From contig CAMVMF010000016.1 of assembly GCA_947168515.1 (NCBI GenBank), positions 1 to 52,856 on the forward strand: a stretch of DNA of 52,856 nucleotides, in the 5' to 3' direction. The first letter of the stretch is position 1. The number at the start of each line of letters is the position of its first letter. The stretch comes from an uncultured Bacteroidales bacterium (GTDB lineage Bacteria; Bacteroidota; Bacteroidia; Bacteroidales; P3). Position numbers and translations under genes: made by a program. Under the pieces are notes generated by a model. The model was given only the letters and a program-made list of their open reading frames with translations. It was not told the DNA's origin and did not search any database. This document shows positions 1 through 9,144 of this stretch, one piece after another.

Positions 1-25
1 CAGAAAAAAATAACCCATCACTAAC

Positions 26-2422
26 ATGAAAAAAATCTTTCTACTCCTATTTGTATCCTTGGGCCTCGCGGCCATGGCACAGAAAGCCCAGGTGGTTGCA
101 CCCAAGACGGCCAGCAGCTACGTCAACGTATTCATCGGCACCAACGGCATGGGGCACACTTTTCCCGGGGCCTGCTTCCCCTATGGGTCGGTGCAGCTCA
201 GCCCCGACACCGACACCATCCCCCACAACGTGCGCGGTGTCTATCAACCCCGTGCCTACGACTATTGCGCCGGCTATCAATACCGCGACAACACCATCGT
301 AGGCTTCAGCCACACCCACTTCTCCGGCACGGGTCACAGCGACCTAGGCGACATTCTGCTGATGCCTTATAGTGGCAAGACACAGCTGCGGCCGGGCACG
401 AAAGAAAACCCTGACGGGGGCTACCGCCAACGCTTCTCCCACGCCACCGAGGTCGCCCGCCCAGGCTACTACGCTGTCACCCTCGAGGACAGCAAGATCG
501 AATGCGAGCTCACCGCCACCGAACACTGCGGCGTGCACCGCTACACCTATCCCAAAGGAGCCGCCCAGAAGTTCGTCCTCGACCTCAGCCACGGAATATA
601 CAACTATGACGGCAAAGTCCTCTGGGCGCAGTGCAACGTCATCACCAACGAGGGACAACAGCCCCGCCAAGTCATCACCGGCTACCGCATCACTAACGGC
701 TGGAGCCGCACCAACTACACCTATTTCGCCATCCTTGTGAACAAACCCATCAAGCACTACGGCTGCCATGATTTTGGTCCGCAGAGCTACAAAGGTTTCT
801 GGGGTCGGTTTGACACCGAGCACGATTTTCCGGAGATGGGTGGCCGCAAACTGGTGACGTGGTTTGAATTTGAGGACCAGGGCGACCAACGTCTCGAAGT
901 GGTCGTGGCCCTTTCAGCCACCAGTGCCGAGGCGGCCTTAAGCAACCTGCTGCACGACATAGGCAGCTATGCCCAAGACTGCGCTCCCAGCCACTATTTC
1001 GACTGCATGCTGCAACACAACGAGCAGTCATGGAACCGTTGTCTCGACCGGTTCACTATCCAGGGTAGCGACGACGAAAAGGCAATGTTCTTCACTTCGC
1101 TATACCACACGCTCATCAACCCCTCGCTGTACATGGATGCCGACGGCCGCTACCGCGGCATCGACCAAGGAATCCACACCACCTCGGGCCGCAGCGTCAA
1201 CTACACCGTCTTTTCGGTCTGGGACACCTACCGCGCTTTCCACCCCCTCGTCACCCTCCTCGACGGCACCTTGGCCAACGACATCGTTGCCAGCTTCTAC
1301 CACCACTACGAGCAGAGTCCACATCATATGTTGCCCGTGTGGAGCCACATGGGCAGCGAAAACTGGTGCATGGTGGGCTACCACGGAGTCTCGGTGCTGG
1401 CCGATGCCCTGAGCAAAGGGCTCACGGGCGGCTACTCACCCTCGCGCCTTGTAGAGGCCATGAAGCGCACCGCCAACTGTCCCTATTATAGCAACACCGA
1501 CACCTACCGCAGGCTAGGCTATGTGCCCTTCGAGCAGAACCCCAGTGCCACTTCCATCACCCTGGAGAACGCCTACGAGGACTGGTGCATCTACCACACC
1601 CTGCTGCAACAGAAGGCTGCTGCCAACGACATAGAGACCTACCGCCAACGTGCGCTCAGCTACCGGAATGTCTTCGACCCCCAGCTGGGTTTTGTCCGCG
1701 CCCGTCATGCCGACGGCAGCTGGAAGAGCCCCTACAGCCTCCTCGCCACCAGCGGCGAAGGCCTGATTGAGGGCAACGCATGGAACTACAGCTTCTATGT
1801 GCCGCACGACGTGGCCGGACTCATGCAACTCATGGGCGGCGAAGAGACCTTTGTGCAACGGCTGGACACCCTCTTCACCATGTACCTGCCCGACCAGTTC
1901 TTTGCCCACACCGAGGATGTCACCCGCGAAGGCATGCTGGGCGGCTACGTCCACGGCAACGAGCCCAGCCACCATATCCCGTATCTTTATATGTGGACAT
2001 CGCAACCTTGGAAGACACAGTATTGGGTACGTGAAATCATGAACAAGATGTACCGCAACCATATCGACGGCCTGTGCGGCAACGACGACTGCGGCCAGAT
2101 GTCGGCATGGTATCTCTTCAGTGCCATGGGATTCTACCCAGTATGTCCTGGCAGCGGCCAATATGTACTTGGCGCGCCCTATCTGCCATACCTCAAAGTC
2201 ACCCTCGCCAACGGTCAGACTCTCGAAATAAAAGCACCCAAGGTCAGCGACAAAAACCGCTACATACAGCAGGTGCGCCTCAACGGCAAACCCCTCACCC
2301 AAGCCTATCTCACCCATAGGCAACTCCTCGAAGGCGGTACCCTCGAATTTGACATGGCCTCCAAACCCAACAAAAAGCTCTTCCAGTCCGCCAACACAAA
2401 GCCCTACTCACTCTCTAACTAG
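26..2422 (+). CDS. GH92 family alpha-mannosidase, secreted
   Basis: This 798-aa protein is recognised as glycoside hydrolase family 92, a family of calcium-dependent, inverting exo-alpha-mannosidases that trim N-glycans or yeast mannan. A signal peptide is visible (MKKIFLLLFVSLGLAAMAQ), so it acts in the periplasm or on the surface. The family N-terminal block GTNGMGHTFPGACFPYG follows at about residue 38. The C-terminal catalytic half has HGNEPSHH (about residue 645, where the family general acid Glu lies) and GNDDCGQMSAW (about residue 686, the Asp pair acting as base). The length is typical for the family. The start is the first ATG and directly begins the signal peptide. No SusC/SusD pair is present in the window, so it is not in a visible polysaccharide utilisation locus. 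Exact linkage specificity cannot be told from sequence. Confidence 0.95.
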   Translation: MKKIFLLLFVSLGLAAMAQKAQVVAPKTASSYVNVFIGTNGMGHTFPGACFPYGSVQLSPDTDTIPHNVRGVYQPRAYDYCAGYQYRDNTIVGFSHTHFSGTGHSDLGDILLMPYSGKTQLRPGTKENPDGGYRQRFSHATEVARPGYYAVTLEDSKIECELTATEHCGVHRYTYPKGAAQKFVLDLSHGIYNYDGKVLWAQCNVITNEGQQPRQVITGYRITNGWSRTNYTYFAILVNKPIKHYGCHDFGPQSYKGFWGRFDTEHDFPEMGGRKLVTWFEFEDQGDQRLEVVVALSATSAEAALSNLLHDIGSYAQDCAPSHYFDCMLQHNEQSWNRCLDRFTIQGSDDEKAMFFTSLYHTLINPSLYMDADGRYRGIDQGIHTTSGRSVNYTVFSVWDTYRAFHPLVTLLDGTLANDIVASFYHHYEQSPHHMLPVWSHMGSENWCMVGYHGVSVLADALSKGLTGGYSPSRLVEAMKRTANCPYYSNTDTYRRLGYVPFEQNPSATSITLENAYEDWCIYHTLLQQKAAANDIETYRQRALSYRNVFDPQLGFVRARHADGSWKSPYSLLATSGEGLIEGNAWNYSFYVPHDVAGLMQLMGGEETFVQRLDTLFTMYLPDQFFAHTEDVTREGMLGGYVHGNEPSHHIPYLYMWTSQPWKTQYWVREIMNKMYRNHIDGLCGNDDCGQMSAWYLFSAMGFYPVCPGSGQYVLGAPYLPYLKVTLANGQTLEIKAPKVSDKNRYIQQVRLNGKPLTQAYLTHRQLLEGGTLEFDMASKPNKKLFQSANTKPYSLSN

Positions 2423-2630
2423 CAGGGCAGACAGCCATCGAAAGAAGTTGTGTATGGGCCCTTCCGAGTCGCCCATATCCTTTCCTATTACGGACTTTAG
2501 CCACGCCATAGGCGTGAGAAACTGCGTATCGAAGACTAGGCAAAAGCTTGCACCGCACATTGAGGACCCAGACTGCGGAACCCGTGAGCATGTGGCCACA
2601 ACGGTGGTGCAAAGATTGGTGCAAAAAGGG

Positions 2631-3980
2631 TCAACGGCCTACGCGAGACAGCATCTGTGGTGCATACTTTTTCACCAGGAAAAAGCAGAGAATAAGAGTG
2701 AGCATCTCGGCCACATTGACAGCCCACCAGATGCCGTCGATGCCTACCAAGGCGGGCAGCAGCCACACACAGGAGAGTTCGAAGACCAAGGAGCGGGCAA
2801 AGGCAGCCACAGCACTAACCAGGCCATTCTGTAAGGCCGTAAAAAGAGCCGATACAAACATACTCCAGCCGCAGATGAGGAAACAGAGCATATATAGACG
2901 GAGGGCCTTGGTGGTGAGTGCCATGAGGTCGGCATCATAGCCTACAAAAAGGTGCGACACTGTGCCGCTCAACACTTCTGCCATAAGTGTCATTGTCATG
3001 CCCGTCAGCCCAATGATCACCAGCGACTTGCGGAACAGGGAGCGCTGTTCGCCCAAGTTGCGGGCACCGTAATGGTAACCTATTATGGGCGTGATGGCGA
3101 TATTGTAGCCAATAAAAATGGCGGCATAGACAAATGCCAGGTACATCACCACACCATAGGCGGCCACCCCGTCCTCGCCCAAGTAGCGCATCAGCTGCAG
3201 GTTGTAGCAGATGCTGACGATGTTCATGGCTATGTTGCCCACATACTCGCTCAGCCCATTGCTACAGGCCTTGCCGATATAGGGCAAAACGAAACGCACC
3301 CGCAGCAACAAGGTGAGGCTGCCTTTGTTCAGCCTGCGCGAGCCAAAATAAACCAGAGGGAACAAGCCACCCACCAACTGGGCCACCGCCGTGGCCACGG
3401 CAGCACCTGCCACCCCCATGTGAAAGCCCCACACCAACAAAGCATCCAGCAGTATGTTTATCACCCCGCTGACCACCGACATCAGCGTGCCCAGCTGCGG
3501 CCGCTCGGCAGCCATGTAGAACGACTGGAAAGCCATCTGCAGCACAAATCCGGGCATGCCTATCATGCAAAGGCGGCCATAGGTGACGCACTCCTGCATC
3601 ATGCCCTCGTCGGCACCCAACCATTCGGCAATGGAGGGGGCAAAGATGGCAAACAGCACCCCCATCACAATGCCCAACTGCAACGAGAAATGCACCAGCA
3701 TGGAAAAGATGCGATTGGCCTTTCCCAGATAGCCCTCGCCTTTCACCTTGGCAATCAGTGCACCGCCACCACTGCCTACCATCAGTCCTAGCGAGCCCAG
3801 CATCATCATGGCTGGAAACATCAGGTTCACGGCAGCAAAACCACTTTTGCCCGCAAAATTGGAGACAAAAAAGCCATCCACGATGCTGTAGATAGAGGTT
3901 ATCAGCACCATGCCGATGCTTGGGAGCACCGACTTCAAAATACGTTTATAGCCATAATGTCCTGATAGTGAGATTTCCAT
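2631..3980 (-). CDS. MATE family efflux transporter
   Basis: This is a 449-aa inner-membrane protein with about twelve hydrophobic segments, and it matches the MATE (NorM/MepA-like) cation-coupled exporter family. The N-terminal stretch SIGMVLITSIYSIVDGFFVSNFAGKSG is typical, given here only as a landmark around residues 17-43 of the chosen product. These transporters export drugs or metabolic by-products using Na+ or H+; the substrate here is unknown. An upstream in-frame ATG at 4028 exists, but a good promoter lies at 4009-4041, so the ATG at 3980 (MEISLSGHYG) is chosen. It is convergent with the GH92 gene, with about 200 bp between stops and no clear terminator hairpin. Confidence 0.93.
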   Translation of the reverse strand: MEISLSGHYGYKRILKSVLPSIGMVLITSIYSIVDGFFVSNFAGKSGFAAVNLMFPAMMMLGSLGLMVGSGGGALIAKVKGEGYLGKANRIFSMLVHFSLQLGIVMGVLFAIFAPSIAEWLGADEGMMQECVTYGRLCMIGMPGFVLQMAFQSFYMAAERPQLGTLMSVVSGVINILLDALLVWGFHMGVAGAAVATAVAQLVGGLFPLVYFGSRRLNKGSLTLLLRVRFVLPYIGKACSNGLSEYVGNIAMNIVSICYNLQLMRYLGEDGVAAYGVVMYLAFVYAAIFIGYNIAITPIIGYHYGARNLGEQRSLFRKSLVIIGLTGMTMTLMAEVLSGTVSHLFVGYDADLMALTTKALRLYMLCFLICGWSMFVSALFTALQNGLVSAVAAFARSLVFELSCVWLLPALVGIDGIWWAVNVAEMLTLILCFFLVKKYAPQMLSRVGR

Positions 3981-4008
3981 AATGCCTGCCAACAAAAGAA
4001 TTAGGGTG

Positions 4009-4041
4009 CAAAGGTACACAAAAAACATGACTCAGCACAAA
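4009..4041 (-). promoter_or_regulatory. Predicted Bacteroidales promoter of the MATE gene
   Basis: On the minus strand there is TTTG (plus 4038-4041), a 21-bp spacer and TACCTTTG (plus 4009-4016). This matches the Bacteroidales sigma consensus TTTG-N19-21-TAnnTTTG. It ends about 28 bp before the chosen start codon at 3980, which argues against the longer open frame. Confidence 0.65.
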
Positions 4042-4251
4042 AATGTACTCCAGCCGATGTAGACCGCAAAAGAAGTGACGTTTGGTCTCTTTCTTGCCGG
4101 ACTAGGCTATCAGAAGAGCGGGGAACGGTTTTCGCTTACGAGGCTTGACTTCGTTGGGAGTGACAATTCTTGTGCCACAGGTTCATAGCGGTATTGTTTA
4201 TTTGGTTAACAACACCTTATGAAAATACCTGTATGGAAGGATGTACGTTTT

Positions 4252-5238
4252 TTAATATTCCGGCACCTCGGTCAGCCGCGAGATGTCGGCGAAATAGGCC
4301 GTTGCCGTAAGCTGTGGATAGCGCAAGAGGGAGGAAATGAGGTCGGGATGGGCAGCACGGATGGCCACCATGGCCTGCTCGATTTCCTCGGCGATGGGCA
4401 GTTGCTCTTCCAGACGGACCTTCATAGACTGCTGGACTGCGGCCCGCAGGGTGGGCAGAACCTCCTGATAGTATTTGAGAGTCAGCTGATTCTGTTCTTT
4501 CTCACTAGCTCCGGCCTTCTGGGAAGCGTATTGCTTGTAGAGCTCCCTGCATTGAACGTCTGCCTCGGCAAGGTATTGGTCGGCCTTCTTGCCAGCCTCG
4601 TCCCATTTGTCAATCAGGGGCTGCAGCGGCTCTAGATACTGGCCAGCTTCGGCGGCCTGCTCCAACAGGGCAGCTTCGGCGGTGCCTGCATTATAGTGTG
4701 CGGCCAGGTAGGCTTCCTGCTCCTCTTCTGGCAGAGTGGCCAGATGGTCCAACTGCTCTTTGGTCAGGCCTGTGGCCTGCTGGGCCATGGCATAGGCGTT
4801 TTCGACTGCCTGGGCAGAGTCTATACCCTCCAAAGGCACGGACATAACCTTCATCGACAGGCCCAACACTTGGGTGCTGAATTTGGTGACCGGGCTGGAG
4901 AGAAGCCGTAGGGTTTGGCCGTTGAGCTCATACTCCTTATGGCTGACGAGCTGCTGCACCGTGGGTAATTCGGGCACTTGAGCCATCAGTGCGGCAAAAG
5001 TAAGGGGTTGTGCGGTCGTGGCAGACGGTTGCTGGTTGTTGGGAGCGTCTGTCTGTTTGTTCTGACTTTTGTTCCCCTCCAAGGCTTTGGCTGCGGCCTC
5101 TGCAGCCTGGTCGGCAATCTTTTCGGAGACCTTTTGGGTGGTTTTCTTTGCAGCTTTCTGCAGCAAGCTTCCTAGCTGGGCATGGACGGGCAAGCAGAAA
5201 AACATGAGACACACTAAGACAATAACATATTTTTTCAT
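4252..5238 (-). CDS. Secreted hypothetical protein, helical, unrecognised
   Basis: I do not recognise this 328-aa protein. It starts with a clear signal peptide (MKKYVIVLVCLMFFCLPVHA) and so is exported. Residues about 20-75 are rich in Ala, Lys, Gln and Glu, and then low-complexity Asn/Gln/Pro. The rest is predicted mostly helical, with many Ala, Glu, Leu and Gln residues and a motif TLPEEEQEAYLAAHYN around residue 180. No enzyme motif is visible. The start at 5238 is chosen over an in-frame ATG 15 codons upstream because it begins the signal peptide. The gene is divergent from dapB and stands alone. Confidence 0.75.
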   Translation of the reverse strand: MKKYVIVLVCLMFFCLPVHAQLGSLLQKAAKKTTQKVSEKIADQAAEAAAKALEGNKSQNKQTDAPNNQQPSATTAQPLTFAALMAQVPELPTVQQLVSHKEYELNGQTLRLLSSPVTKFSTQVLGLSMKVMSVPLEGIDSAQAVENAYAMAQQATGLTKEQLDHLATLPEEEQEAYLAAHYNAGTAEAALLEQAAEAGQYLEPLQPLIDKWDEAGKKADQYLAEADVQCRELYKQYASQKAGASEKEQNQLTLKYYQEVLPTLRAAVQQSMKVRLEEQLPIAEEIEQAMVAIRAAHPDLISSLLRYPQLTATAYFADISRLTEVPEY

Positions 5239-5354
5239 GGCATTATGGGTTTTTGAATTTCTTTTTATAACGTTAATTACCATTATTTATTGCATAAGAT
5301 TCTGTTAAATTACCCGCTGCAAATCTTTCACACCTCTAAAACTGAGGATGGATT

Positions 5355-5386
5355 TTTGCCTGATTGCGGAAAAAGTTGTATTTTTG
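5355..5386 (+). promoter_or_regulatory. Predicted promoter of dapB
   Basis: TTTG at 5355-5358, exactly 20 bp of spacer, and TATTTTTG at 5379-5386. This is an essentially perfect Bacteroidales promoter. The dapB ATG lies 26 bp downstream of the -7 box. Confidence 0.8.
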
Positions 5387-5412
5387 CAATTCAATTTATT
5401 GAATGGTACATT

Positions 5413-6144
5413 ATGAAAATTGCTCTTTTAGGTTACGGCAAAATGGGCAAGGCCATCGAGGCCATCGCCACGGAACGCGGTCATGAGATAGGTGTCACTA
5501 TCGACGATGAGGACGACTGGATGAACCGGCTGGACGACTTGCGCGACTGCGACATTGCCGTTGATTTTTCCACCCCGGCCACCGTGGTGGGCAACATTAT
5601 GCGGTGCTTCGACTTGAACATACCCGTTGTGGTGGGCACCACGGGCTGGTACGACCAGCTGGAGAGTGTGGTTCACGACTGCCAGCAGCGCGGCCAGGCC
5701 CTTTTCGTGGCCTCGAATTTCAGCATCGGAATGAATATGATGTTCGAGCTGAACCGCCGCCTAGCACAACTAATGAACAACTACGACGAATATGGGGTAG
5801 AAATTACCGAGACCCACCATATTCACAAACTCGACGCCCCCAGCGGCACTGCCATCACCTTGGCAGACGACATTATCGAAGAACTCGACCGCAAGGACGA
5901 ATGGCAGCTCAAGAGTGCCAACGGCAAGGAGCACCGTATCCGCAAACACGCCATACCCATTACCTCCATCCGCGAGGGCGAGGTGCCGGGCATCCACGAG
6001 GTGGTATACGACAGCGACATAGACACCATCACGCTGCGCCACTCGGCCAAAAGCCGCAAGGGCTTGGCCCTGGGAGCCGTCATGGCCTGTGAATACATGA
6101 AGGGGAAGAGCGGATACCACACGATGCGTGACCTGCTGGCGTGA
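5413..6144 (+). CDS. dapB: 4-hydroxy-tetrahydrodipicolinate reductase
   Basis: DapB reduces 4-hydroxy-tetrahydrodipicolinate to tetrahydrodipicolinate with NAD(P)H, in the diaminopimelate/lysine pathway that feeds peptidoglycan synthesis in the cytoplasm. The 243-aa product shows the N-terminal nucleotide-binding loop GYGKMGKA, then VVGTTGW, SNFSIGMN, and the catalytic/substrate-binding block ETHHIHKLDAPSGTA, all hallmarks of the family. Length is normal. An in-frame ATG at 5290 would add 41 unrelated residues and would lie upstream of the promoter at 5355-5386, so the start at 5413 is chosen. The FecCD-type permease follows 29 bp downstream and may be co-transcribed. Confidence 0.97.
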   Translation: MKIALLGYGKMGKAIEAIATERGHEIGVTIDDEDDWMNRLDDLRDCDIAVDFSTPATVVGNIMRCFDLNIPVVVGTTGWYDQLESVVHDCQQRGQALFVASNFSIGMNMMFELNRRLAQLMNNYDEYGVEITETHHIHKLDAPSGTAITLADDIIEELDRKDEWQLKSANGKEHRIRKHAIPITSIREGEVPGIHEVVYDSDIDTITLRHSAKSRKGLALGAVMACEYMKGKSGYHTMRDLLA

Positions 6145-6173
6145 CAACCTTTTATAGTCACGAAAGATAGAAA

Positions 6174-7157
6174 ATGAAAAACAGACAAGATGAAAAACAG
6201 ATTCGAAGAGTTGGTCCTTGGTATGCGGTGCTGACGGTGATACTGGCAGCAACGATGCTGGGGAGTGCCACATTGGGTGCGGTGCATTTCACCTGGGAGG
6301 AGATGTGGCAATCGCCCATTTTTTGGAACCTGCGGCTGCCCCGCATCATTCTGGCCGTACTTGTGGGCGCGGCACTATCGGTGTGCGGAGCCGCCTATCA
6401 GTCCATCTTCCGCAACCCACTGACGGACCCCTACGTGCTGGGCATCTCCTCTGGGGCCTCGCTAGGGGCTGCCGTGGCTATCTTGCTGGGCCTACAGACC
6501 TTGTTACTGGGCGTGGGAGCCTGTGCTTTGGTCACCGGCATCCTTACTATCGTCATCATCTACCGCATCGCCTCGATGGGCAACCGCATGCATGTCACCA
6601 CATTGCTGCTTACGGGAGTATGCATCACCTTTCTGATTTCGGCCATCATCTCATTCTTGATGGTGCTGCACCAAGACAAGATGGACAGCATCATCTTCTG
6701 GACCATGGGCAGCTTTGCTTCCGCCACATGGATAGACGTGCTGTTTGTGGCTCCCGTGGTGGCTGTAGGCATCGCTGTGGTGATGTACTTTGGCCGCGAC
6801 CTCAACCTGTTGCTGGCCGGCAGCGAGACCGCCAGGAGCCTGGGAGTAGAGGTGGAGAAGGTGAAGAAATGGCTGCTGCTGGTGACTACCCTGATGGTGG
6901 CCTTTTGTGTGTCCACTTGCGGCGTGATAGGCTTTGTGGGACTGGTAGTGCCCCATTGCATCCGCCTGGTGGTGGGGCCTGACAACCGTAAGGTGGTGCC
7001 ACTGTCGGTGCTGGTAGGGGGCATCTTTCTGCTGCTCTGCGACACCCTGGCGCGCACCTTGATGATACCTGCCGAGTTGCCCGTGGGCTGCCTGACCGCC
7101 TTGGTGGGGGCCCCGCTGTTTATATATCTGCTGTACAAGAACAAAAAGAGCTATTAA
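6174..7157 (+). CDS. FecCD/BtuC-type ABC transporter permease
   Basis: This 327-aa polytopic protein belongs to the FecCD family of importers for iron-siderophores, haem or cobalamin. Landmarks are LRLPRIILAVLVGAALSVCG near residue 48, GLGISSGA-type sequence (VLGISSGASLGA) near residue 91, and GFVGLVVPHCIRLVVGPD near residue 255, the loop that contacts the ATPase. Eight to ten hydrophobic segments are visible. An ATPase gene follows 23 bp downstream. No periplasmic binding protein or TonB-dependent receptor is nearby, so the substrate is not determined. Confidence 0.92.
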   Translation: MKNRQDEKQIRRVGPWYAVLTVILAATMLGSATLGAVHFTWEEMWQSPIFWNLRLPRIILAVLVGAALSVCGAAYQSIFRNPLTDPYVLGISSGASLGAAVAILLGLQTLLLGVGACALVTGILTIVIIYRIASMGNRMHVTTLLLTGVCITFLISAIISFLMVLHQDKMDSIIFWTMGSFASATWIDVLFVAPVVAVGIAVVMYFGRDLNLLLAGSETARSLGVEVEKVKKWLLLVTTLMVAFCVSTCGVIGFVGLVVPHCIRLVVGPDNRKVVPLSVLVGGIFLLLCDTLARTLMIPAELPVGCLTALVGAPLFIYLLYKNKKSY

Positions 7158-7180
7158 AGACCCTCTAGAAGTAAGAAAAT

Positions 7181-7948
7181 ATGATAGAAGCAAAGGATCT
7201 TACCTACGGCTATGCGGCCAAACCAGTGCTCCGGCACCTGAACTTCTGCATCGAGGAGGGCGGCTTCTATGCCGTGATGGGTGCCAACGGCAGTGGCAAG
7301 ACCACGCTGCTGCGACTGGTGTCGGGCATGTTGGTGCCACAGGAGGGCCACGTGCTGGTGGACGGCACAGACGTGCTCCACTACAAGGCCCGCCAGCTGG
7401 CCCAAAAGATGTCGTTCGTCCGCCAGCACCCACAGACCGACTTTGAGTTTTCGGCCTTCGAGGCAGTACTCATGGGCCGCAACCCCTACCAGCGACACCT
7501 CCAAAACGAGTCGGAGAGCGACTGGAAGATTGTGGAGGAGAGCATGCGGCAGACAGGCACCTGGCACCTACGTTTTGCCACCCCAGGCCAGATGAGTGGC
7601 GGAGAGCTGCAGCGTGTGATGCTGGCAAGAGCCTTGGCACAGCAGACCCCCATCATGCTGTTGGACGAGCCCATCTCCAACCTCGACATCTCGCACCAAT
7701 TTGACATCCTCGACCTTCTGCGCACCATCAACCTCCAGCAGCACAAAACCGTGATGATAGTGCTGCACGACCTGAACATGGCTTTGCAGTACTGCCCAAA
7801 ACTGCTGCTACTGCATGAGGGGCAGATACTTTTCCAAGGAACCACACAAGAGGGGCTGACACCACAAAACATAGCCACCGTATTTGGGGTACAGGCGGCC
7901 ATAGCACCCGAGGGAATAAGAATTTCTAAATTGAGAAACGGCTTTTAA
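7181..7948 (+). CDS. ABC transporter ATP-binding protein (iron/cobalamin type)
   Basis: This 255-aa cytoplasmic ATPase energises the preceding permease. It has Walker A GANGSGKTT (about residues 33-41), signature MSGGELQRVMLARAL (about residue 142), Walker B IMLLDEP and the switch His in VLHDLN. The order and spacing are those of FepC/BtuD-like subunits. The start matches the usual beginning of the family (MIEAKDLTYGYA). It completes a two-gene half-transporter. The next gene, holB, lies 76 bp away behind its own -7 box, so this is probably the last gene of its operon. Confidence 0.94.
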   Translation: MIEAKDLTYGYAAKPVLRHLNFCIEEGGFYAVMGANGSGKTTLLRLVSGMLVPQEGHVLVDGTDVLHYKARQLAQKMSFVRQHPQTDFEFSAFEAVLMGRNPYQRHLQNESESDWKIVEESMRQTGTWHLRFATPGQMSGGELQRVMLARALAQQTPIMLLDEPISNLDISHQFDILDLLRTINLQQHKTVMIVLHDLNMALQYCPKLLLLHEGQILFQGTTQEGLTPQNIATVFGVQAAIAPEGIRISKLRNGF

Positions 7949-7996
7949 AAAATAGGGTGTGGCAAGCAAAAAATGCGTTAAGTCATTTATTTTTTA

Positions 7997-8004
7997 TATA
8001 TTTG
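7997..8004 (+). promoter_or_regulatory. Candidate -7 box of the holB operon
   Basis: TATATTTG matches TAnnTTTG and lies 20 bp before the holB ATG in an AT-rich gap. No clear TTTG is found 19-21 bp upstream, so only the -7 half is supported. Confidence 0.45.
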
Positions 8005-8024
8005 TAATTTAATTTGCGCAGACA

Positions 8025-9083
8025 ATGCAGTTTAAAGATATTGAGGGTCAGCGCGTTTTGATAAATCGACTGACCGAAATTATTGATTCGGGACGTGTAA
8101 GTCACGCCCAAATGTTCCTAGGCCCCACCGCCAGCGGCAGTTTGGCGTTGGCCATTGCTTATGCCCAATACCTAAACTGCACGGACCGCCGCCACTACCC
8201 CGAAGGCTCTGAACTGCGGGCCGACTCCTGTGGCGAGTGTCCCAACTGCCGCAAGTACCGCCAGCTGTTTCACCCCGACCTGCACCTGGTGTTTCCGTCG
8301 GCTGCCACCAACACTGTGAAAGGTGACAGCCTCAGTGCCGACTCCTTCCAAGAGGAGTTTCGCGAGTTTTTGAACAAGTACAATCAATGTGGCACCGAAG
8401 ACCAGTGGTATGAGATGCTGAATGTAGCCAATAAGCAAGGCTTCATACGCGAACGCGATGCGGCTAACATTGTGAAGACCTTGGCCCTGAAATCCTACGA
8501 AGGAGGCTACAAGGTTCTGATTATCTGGCTGGCTGAGCGCATGAACCTCTCGGCAGCCAACGAGCTGCTGAAAACCTTGGAAGAGCCCAGCCCGGGCACG
8601 CTGATTCTACTGGTGGCCGAAAGCCGCGACAAGATGCTCTCCACCATTATCTCGCGTGTGCAGACAGTAGTGGTGCCCAACACCATCAGCGGTTTTTCGG
8701 AAGAGAAGAAGGCGGCCTTTGCCACAATGTTCGTGTCGTGGATGCGGCTGCTTTTCAAATTGAACATGCAAACCCTCTCGGCATGGGTGGACCAGACCCA
8801 CACCTTGGGACGCGAACAACAGAAGCAGTTTCTACAATACTCGCAAGAGGCTATCCGCGCCTGTTTTCTGAAGACGGCTGCGGGCATTACATTACCCGGT
8901 GAGTTGGCATTCGGCGACGAGAAGTTCGACAACTTCTTCCCCGCCATGATTACCACCCGCAATGTGGAGAAAATGAACGATGCCATCACCGATGCCATAT
9001 ACGCCATTGAGCGCAACGCGTATGCCAAAATCACTTTTATGCAGCTCTCGTTCACAATGAGCAAACTGATAAAGAATAGATAA
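8025..9083 (+). CDS. holB: DNA polymerase III delta' subunit-like protein
   Basis: This 352-aa protein resembles the delta' subunit of the clamp loader, which helps load the sliding clamp at replication forks. It opens with the RFC-like segment (QRVLINRLTEIIDSGRVSHA). The P-loop position reads GPTASGSL with no Lys, as expected for the non-hydrolysing delta' subunit. Four Cys (C52, C69, C72, C75) form the family zinc module, and LLKTLEEPSPGTLILLVAE is the conserved delta' block. It is first in a run holB-ricT-gldH-pbp1A-rlmN that looks like one operon. Confidence 0.9.
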   Translation: MQFKDIEGQRVLINRLTEIIDSGRVSHAQMFLGPTASGSLALAIAYAQYLNCTDRRHYPEGSELRADSCGECPNCRKYRQLFHPDLHLVFPSAATNTVKGDSLSADSFQEEFREFLNKYNQCGTEDQWYEMLNVANKQGFIRERDAANIVKTLALKSYEGGYKVLIIWLAERMNLSAANELLKTLEEPSPGTLILLVAESRDKMLSTIISRVQTVVVPNTISGFSEEKKAAFATMFVSWMRLLFKLNMQTLSAWVDQTHTLGREQQKQFLQYSQEAIRACFLKTAAGITLPGELAFGDEKFDNFFPAMITTRNVEKMNDAITDAIYAIERNAYAKITFMQLSFTMSKLIKNR

Positions 9084-9144
9084 ACAATCCCATATATAAC
9101 GACTGCCAACGGACAGTCGACAATTATACACAAAATAATATACT

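Noticed and set aside
6144..6174. A cobalamin riboswitch in front of the FecCD-type permease
   Set aside because: The gap to dapB is only 29 bp, far too short, and no B12-box-like sequence was seen.
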